Positions 60,890 through 64,000 of a DNA stretch of 64,000 bases are shown here, one piece after another (the first letter of the stretch is position 1; every line of letters begins with the position of its first letter). The stretch spans positions 124,001-188,000 of the forward strand of contig JAFXUD010000002.1 of NCBI GenBank assembly GCA_017535315.1, written 5' to 3'. The position numbers and the translations under genes were made by a program. The notes beneath the pieces are model-generated. The model did not search any database. It had not been told where the DNA came from and saw only the letters and a list, made by a program, of their open reading frames with translations. Origin of the DNA: Victivallales bacterium. Its GTDB lineage: Bacteria; Verrucomicrobiota; Lentisphaeria; Oligosphaerales; Oligosphaeraceae.

Positions 60890-62623
60890 TCACCCTTTGC
60901 GTAGCATATTGCGCTGGGTACGGCGTTGCGCAAGCCCCTTGTTGACCTGGATGGGAGTGCCCTCGGGTGTGCATTCCGCGCAGTACATGGCTGCTCCCAT
61001 CGTCATGGCCAGTGGAATGAAGTCCTGAACCTGCTGGGGACTCCAGTGCTCGCGGGTCAGGTAGTCATCGACGACCCGCATCTGTCGCGTTGTGCATCCT
61101 GGAAAGTTCGAGATGAAGTAGGGGACCATGAACTGCTTTTTGCCGACGGAACGGCTTACCCTTTCAAACACCTGGCGGAAACGCTCGAAAACGCCCGCTT
61201 CGCCTTTTCGCATTAGCCTTAGGACAGTGGCGTCAAGATGTTCGGGGGCCACGCTCAGCTGTCCAGGAACATGGTCTCGGATAATCTTCTCCGTCTGTCT
61301 AGGCTGCAGAAGCGCCAGGTCCATGCGGATGCCAGAGTTGATATAGAGGTGTTTTACGCCTGGGATGCGCATGATTCTGTCAATCAGCCGCATCAATGGC
61401 TTCTCATCCGCATTGTAATTCGGGCAGATTTTCGGGAACAGGCAGGAGGTGCGGCGGCATATTTTGCATCGTTCGATATCCCTGCCGCCGTGTCCGTAGA
61501 TATTGCCTGCCGCGCCGCCGATGTCGCTGATGGTGCCGTGGAAATAGGGCTGCTTCACCAGCCGTTCAATGCTGCGGACGATACTTTCAGGCGTGCGGGA
61601 GACGATGTTGCGCCCCTGATGGCAGACAAGCCCGCAGAAAGCGCATCCGCCTGGGCAGCCCCGCACTACGGTGATGGAATCCTTCACCGTTTCCCAGGCG
61701 GGAATCTTCTCCTTGTAGCTCCAATGCTGGACGCCAGTGAACGGGAGTTCGCTGAAATGGTCGAACTCTTCTGGGGACATGGGGGGACGCGGCGGCTCAA
61801 CCAGGAGGATGCGCCCGTTGGTGCGCTGGATTAGCCGCCTGCCGTTCCAGGGATTCATCTCCTGCTCGACCAGTTTTGTCTGGCGCATGATGGCAGTCTT
61901 GTCGGAGCAGAACTCCTCGTATGAGGGAAGTTCGATGCAGTGCTCGTCCAGTTGGAAAGCATCGGTTTCGCGTCCGCCCAGGTAGCGGCAAGTTCCAGGG
62001 ATGCCGTCCAGCGGCTTTCCGTCGCGCAGGCGCGCGAAAATCTCCAGCATGGTGAGTTCGCCCATGCCGTAGCAGAGGATGTCCGCCTTGGAATCGACAA
62101 GCATGGAGGGGCGCATCTTGTCCTGCCAGTAGTCGTAATGGGCGACGCGGCGCAGGCTGACCTCGACGCCGCCAAGGACGACGGGAAGGCCAGGGAAGGC
62201 CTGCCGCACCAGCTGTGAATAGACCACGGATGCGTGCGGCGGGCATAGGCCTGTTTTGCCGCCAGGGGAGAACATGTCTTCGTGGCGGAGGCGGCGACCA
62301 GCCGTGTAGAGCTTGACCATGGAATCCATGTTGCCGCTGGCCACGCCGCAGCCGATGAGGGGCCGTCCGAAGGTCTTGAGGGAATCCGCGTTCTTCCAGT
62401 CTGGCTGTGCGATGATGGCGACGCGGTAGCCAGCATCCAGAAGCACCCGCGCGATGAGAGGAGGCCCGAAGGTGGGGTGATCGACGTAGGCGTCGCCCGA
62501 GACAATCAGGATGTCGATGGCGTCCCAGCCCCGTGCGTCCATCTCTGCGCGCGTCATTGGTACGAAGGCCGTCAATTTGTTGAATTGCCTGCCGTTATCT
62601 TGATGTCTCTGGGGGCTTACCAT
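60890..62623 (-). CDS. ygiQ: YgiQ-family radical SAM protein
   Basis: A 577-residue protein of the YgiQ family. DILIVSGDAYVDHPTFGPPL is the conserved N-terminal block, VVRGCPGGCAFCGLVCHQGR the radical-SAM site with CxxxCxxC, followed by RTPESIVRSIERLVKQPYFHG and the C-terminal TRQMRVVDDYLTREHWSPQQVQDF. It carries a second Cys set (CKICRRTSCLFPKIC). Biochemical role unknown. Its ATG overlaps the end of the VWA gene by 7 bp, so the two are translated together. Confidence 0.95.
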   Translation of the reverse strand: MVSPQRHQDNGRQFNKLTAFVPMTRAEMDARGWDAIDILIVSGDAYVDHPTFGPPLIARVLLDAGYRVAIIAQPDWKNADSLKTFGRPLIGCGVASGNMDSMVKLYTAGRRLRHEDMFSPGGKTGLCPPHASVVYSQLVRQAFPGLPVVLGGVEVSLRRVAHYDYWQDKMRPSMLVDSKADILCYGMGELTMLEIFARLRDGKPLDGIPGTCRYLGGRETDAFQLDEHCIELPSYEEFCSDKTAIMRQTKLVEQEMNPWNGRRLIQRTNGRILLVEPPRPPMSPEEFDHFSELPFTGVQHWSYKEKIPAWETVKDSITVVRGCPGGCAFCGLVCHQGRNIVSRTPESIVRSIERLVKQPYFHGTISDIGGAAGNIYGHGGRDIERCKICRRTSCLFPKICPNYNADEKPLMRLIDRIMRIPGVKHLYINSGIRMDLALLQPRQTEKIIRDHVPGQLSVAPEHLDATVLRLMRKGEAGVFERFRQVFERVSRSVGKKQFMVPYFISNFPGCTTRQMRVVDDYLTREHWSPQQVQDFIPLAMTMGAAMYCAECTPEGTPIQVNKGLAQRRTQRNMLRKG

Positions 62624-63999
62624 GGCTTCACCCCCTGCGGCGCGGCACGCAGTTGCCGTCTGGCCTTTGCCTCCTGGAGTTCACGCCAGCTTCCAAAACT
62701 TCTGTCCTGCTTGTCATCAGCCTGTTCCTGCCCGTTGGCGTTTCCAGAACTTGCCTGTGTCTGTTCCTCGCCTGATTTCTGGCGGTCGTCGCTCTGCGGC
62801 ATACCAGCGGAACTACCATCCTGCAGAAGCAGGCGTTGCGCCAGCTCCAGATTGGAGGCTGCGGCCTTCAGGCCAGGATCCAGTTTCAAGGCTGCCTGTG
62901 CGGCAAAAACGGCTTCGGAGGCAAATCTTCCAGCCTGTTCAGGCTCCAGTTGCGCACGTTCACAGAGCAGGGCGGAGAGGTTGCTGTAAAGGCGGGCGCG
63001 GACGGCAGGCGACAACCTTGTCTGCCGAAGCTCCGCGCGCATTCCTTCAAGAACGTCATTCGTAGGGGATGGAGGGCGTGTCCCAAATTCCGCCGCTTCG
63101 CCAACGGCGCATAGAAACAGCAGAATTATTCCGCACAAAAAGCGTTTGACAATTGGCTCGACGCACAGCGACAGGAACAAAAGGATGATGGCGAACAGGA
63201 GGAGGAACTCGTTTCTGTTTTTCCCATTGCCGACATATTGCCGCAGAAACGCCATTGGCAACTCCTGGTTGGTGGCCTCGCTAACGCCTTCAAACGGGGC
63301 AGGGGAAAGCGCTGCGGCATGAAGGATGTTGTCGGTCGTGGGGATTGAGAGGGCAGGACGTCCAGTAGCTTCATCGAAAAACACGCCTGAACCATGTGGA
63401 ATCTCCTTTGGAACGCCGATTTCACCGCAGCAGACGGCTGTGAGAGGGAGCCGTCTGCCTTGCCATATCACTTGTGACGAGGCATCAGGAGGATTCATTT
63501 CACCGTCGCTGACGAGCACCAATGCGGCTGCTTCAAGCTGTTCCCCTTGCCGAATGGCCTGCTCTGGCGCGGATCCAGGGAGGTAGAGTTTGCCAGGTCC
63601 CGCCGACTGAAGGGCGGTGTCGAATGCAGCATGGTCTAGTGTCGGAGGGCAATCCACAAATGCGGAGCCTGCGTAGGTGACCAGCGCCACTTCACATTCG
63701 TAGAAGGCTTTTGCCATTCTTGCGATGACGGACTTGCCCTCCTCAAGACGGGTGCCTTCTCTCCCCTGCGCACGCATGCTTTCCGAGCAGTCAAGCAGGA
63801 AGACTATGCAAGGTGGACTCTCCTTTTGTACACGCCGACCAAAGAACATGCAGAGCAATGCCGATAGAATCAGCCCGCAGGAGAGCCAAAGGTGCCAGTT
63901 GCCGTTGTTGTTTTCCAGGTGTTTTCTAAGTCGCCAGCGACGCAAGTTGGCCCAGAAGATGAGAAATGCCGCTATGGTCAACAACCCCGTCAGCATCAT
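62617..63999 (-). CDS. BatB-like VWA/TPR membrane protein, start near window edge
   Basis: A 460-residue protein. After two N-terminal helices (MLTGLLTIAAFLIFW, HLWLSCGLILSALLCMFF) comes a von Willebrand A domain with MIDAS LLDCSESM (DxSxS) and VLVSDGE. Another helix pair (FLLLFAIILLFLSLCVEPIV) precedes TPR-like helices (ARLYSNLSALLCERAQLE, EAVFAAQAALKLDPGL) and an acidic, Gln/Asp-rich tail. This is a BatB-BatC-type fusion. The family acts with MoxR ATPases, which would lie to the right. The ATG at 63999 is at the edge; an upstream start cannot be excluded. Confidence 0.8.
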   Translation of the reverse strand: MMLTGLLTIAAFLIFWANLRRWRLRKHLENNNGNWHLWLSCGLILSALLCMFFGRRVQKESPPCIVFLLDCSESMRAQGREGTRLEEGKSVIARMAKAFYECEVALVTYAGSAFVDCPPTLDHAAFDTALQSAGPGKLYLPGSAPEQAIRQGEQLEAAALVLVSDGEMNPPDASSQVIWQGRRLPLTAVCCGEIGVPKEIPHGSGVFFDEATGRPALSIPTTDNILHAAALSPAPFEGVSEATNQELPMAFLRQYVGNGKNRNEFLLLFAIILLFLSLCVEPIVKRFLCGIILLFLCAVGEAAEFGTRPPSPTNDVLEGMRAELRQTRLSPAVRARLYSNLSALLCERAQLEPEQAGRFASEAVFAAQAALKLDPGLKAAASNLELAQRLLLQDGSSAGMPQSDDRQKSGEEQTQASSGNANGQEQADDKQDRSFGSWRELQEAKARRQLRAAPQGVKPW

Positions 64000-64000
64000 T

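Overview
The window is about 64 kb of bacterial chromosome with densely packed genes, mostly in short same-strand operons. The envelope set points to a cell with an outer membrane or periplasm: an RbbA/YhhJ/HlyD exporter, two lipoproteins, a CtpA-type protease, a BatB-like VWA protein and Hanks-type signalling. The cluster rplY-pth-rpsF-ssb-rpsR-rplI, without ssb, is the order I recall from chlamydiae. With the Hanks kinase and the run of Gfo/Idh/MocA and hydrolase genes, it suggests the PVC superphylum, perhaps Lentisphaerota or Kiritimatiellota. That placement is inference; no rRNA gene is present to test it.

Layout. 1-1494: partial DUF262/GmrSD-like nuclease. 1495-2916: no gene, but a structured inverted-repeat element and a six-unit repeat array. 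2917-8993 (minus): M14 peptidase, zinc-ribbon/ankyrin membrane protein, Gfo-like protein, argC, rpsI, rplM. 9279-13534 (minus): ybaK-like deacylase and purL. 13818-16848 (plus): the ribosomal/ssb operon, closed by a clear terminator. 17105-20161: large secreted protein. 20173-27341 (minus): exporter operon, SagB-like nitroreductase and CPBP protease. 27531-32866 (plus): ClC channel, then a catabolic-looking trio (Gfo/Idh, M24-like, phosphotriesterase-like). Two tandem tRNA-Asp genes follow, then Gfo/Idh, SGNH hydrolase and AAC(3)-like genes. 36600-44537 (minus): M18 aminopeptidase; a tightly overlapping operon of a PurN-like protein, glycerate kinase, TetR, ribD and ribE; then two unknowns, ilvN and a NifU-like protein. 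44672-53216 (minus): valS, a Ser/Thr kinase, a MetY-like enzyme and two sigma factors. 53666-56249 (plus): dapB, a polysaccharide deacetylase and two lipoproteins. 56486-57811: AAA/DUF4143 ATPase with palindromes and a decayed paralogue. 58198-64000: glyS, ctpA, ygiQ and a VWA/TPR protein.

The most unusual property is the non-coding DNA. Several unrelated short-repeat families (a 9-mer GGGACGGGA; 7-mers of the TAGTGGC, AATTAGC and GTCCCRY types) share one architecture: a tandem array, a short unique loop, then the reverse-complement array, giving large hairpins. Most lie just after stop codons, and some supply the stop codon. At least two further inverted-repeat families occur: GAGGTAATTTC...GAAATTTCCTC, with four copies, and a CTAG/TTTCAATTGAAA element, with two. 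A three-copy inverted-repeat element at 1719-2028 can form mutually exclusive pairings. I found no convincing new defence or mobile system with proteins. The best candidates for something undescribed are the hairpin families, the 1719-2028 element and the AAA/palindrome locus.
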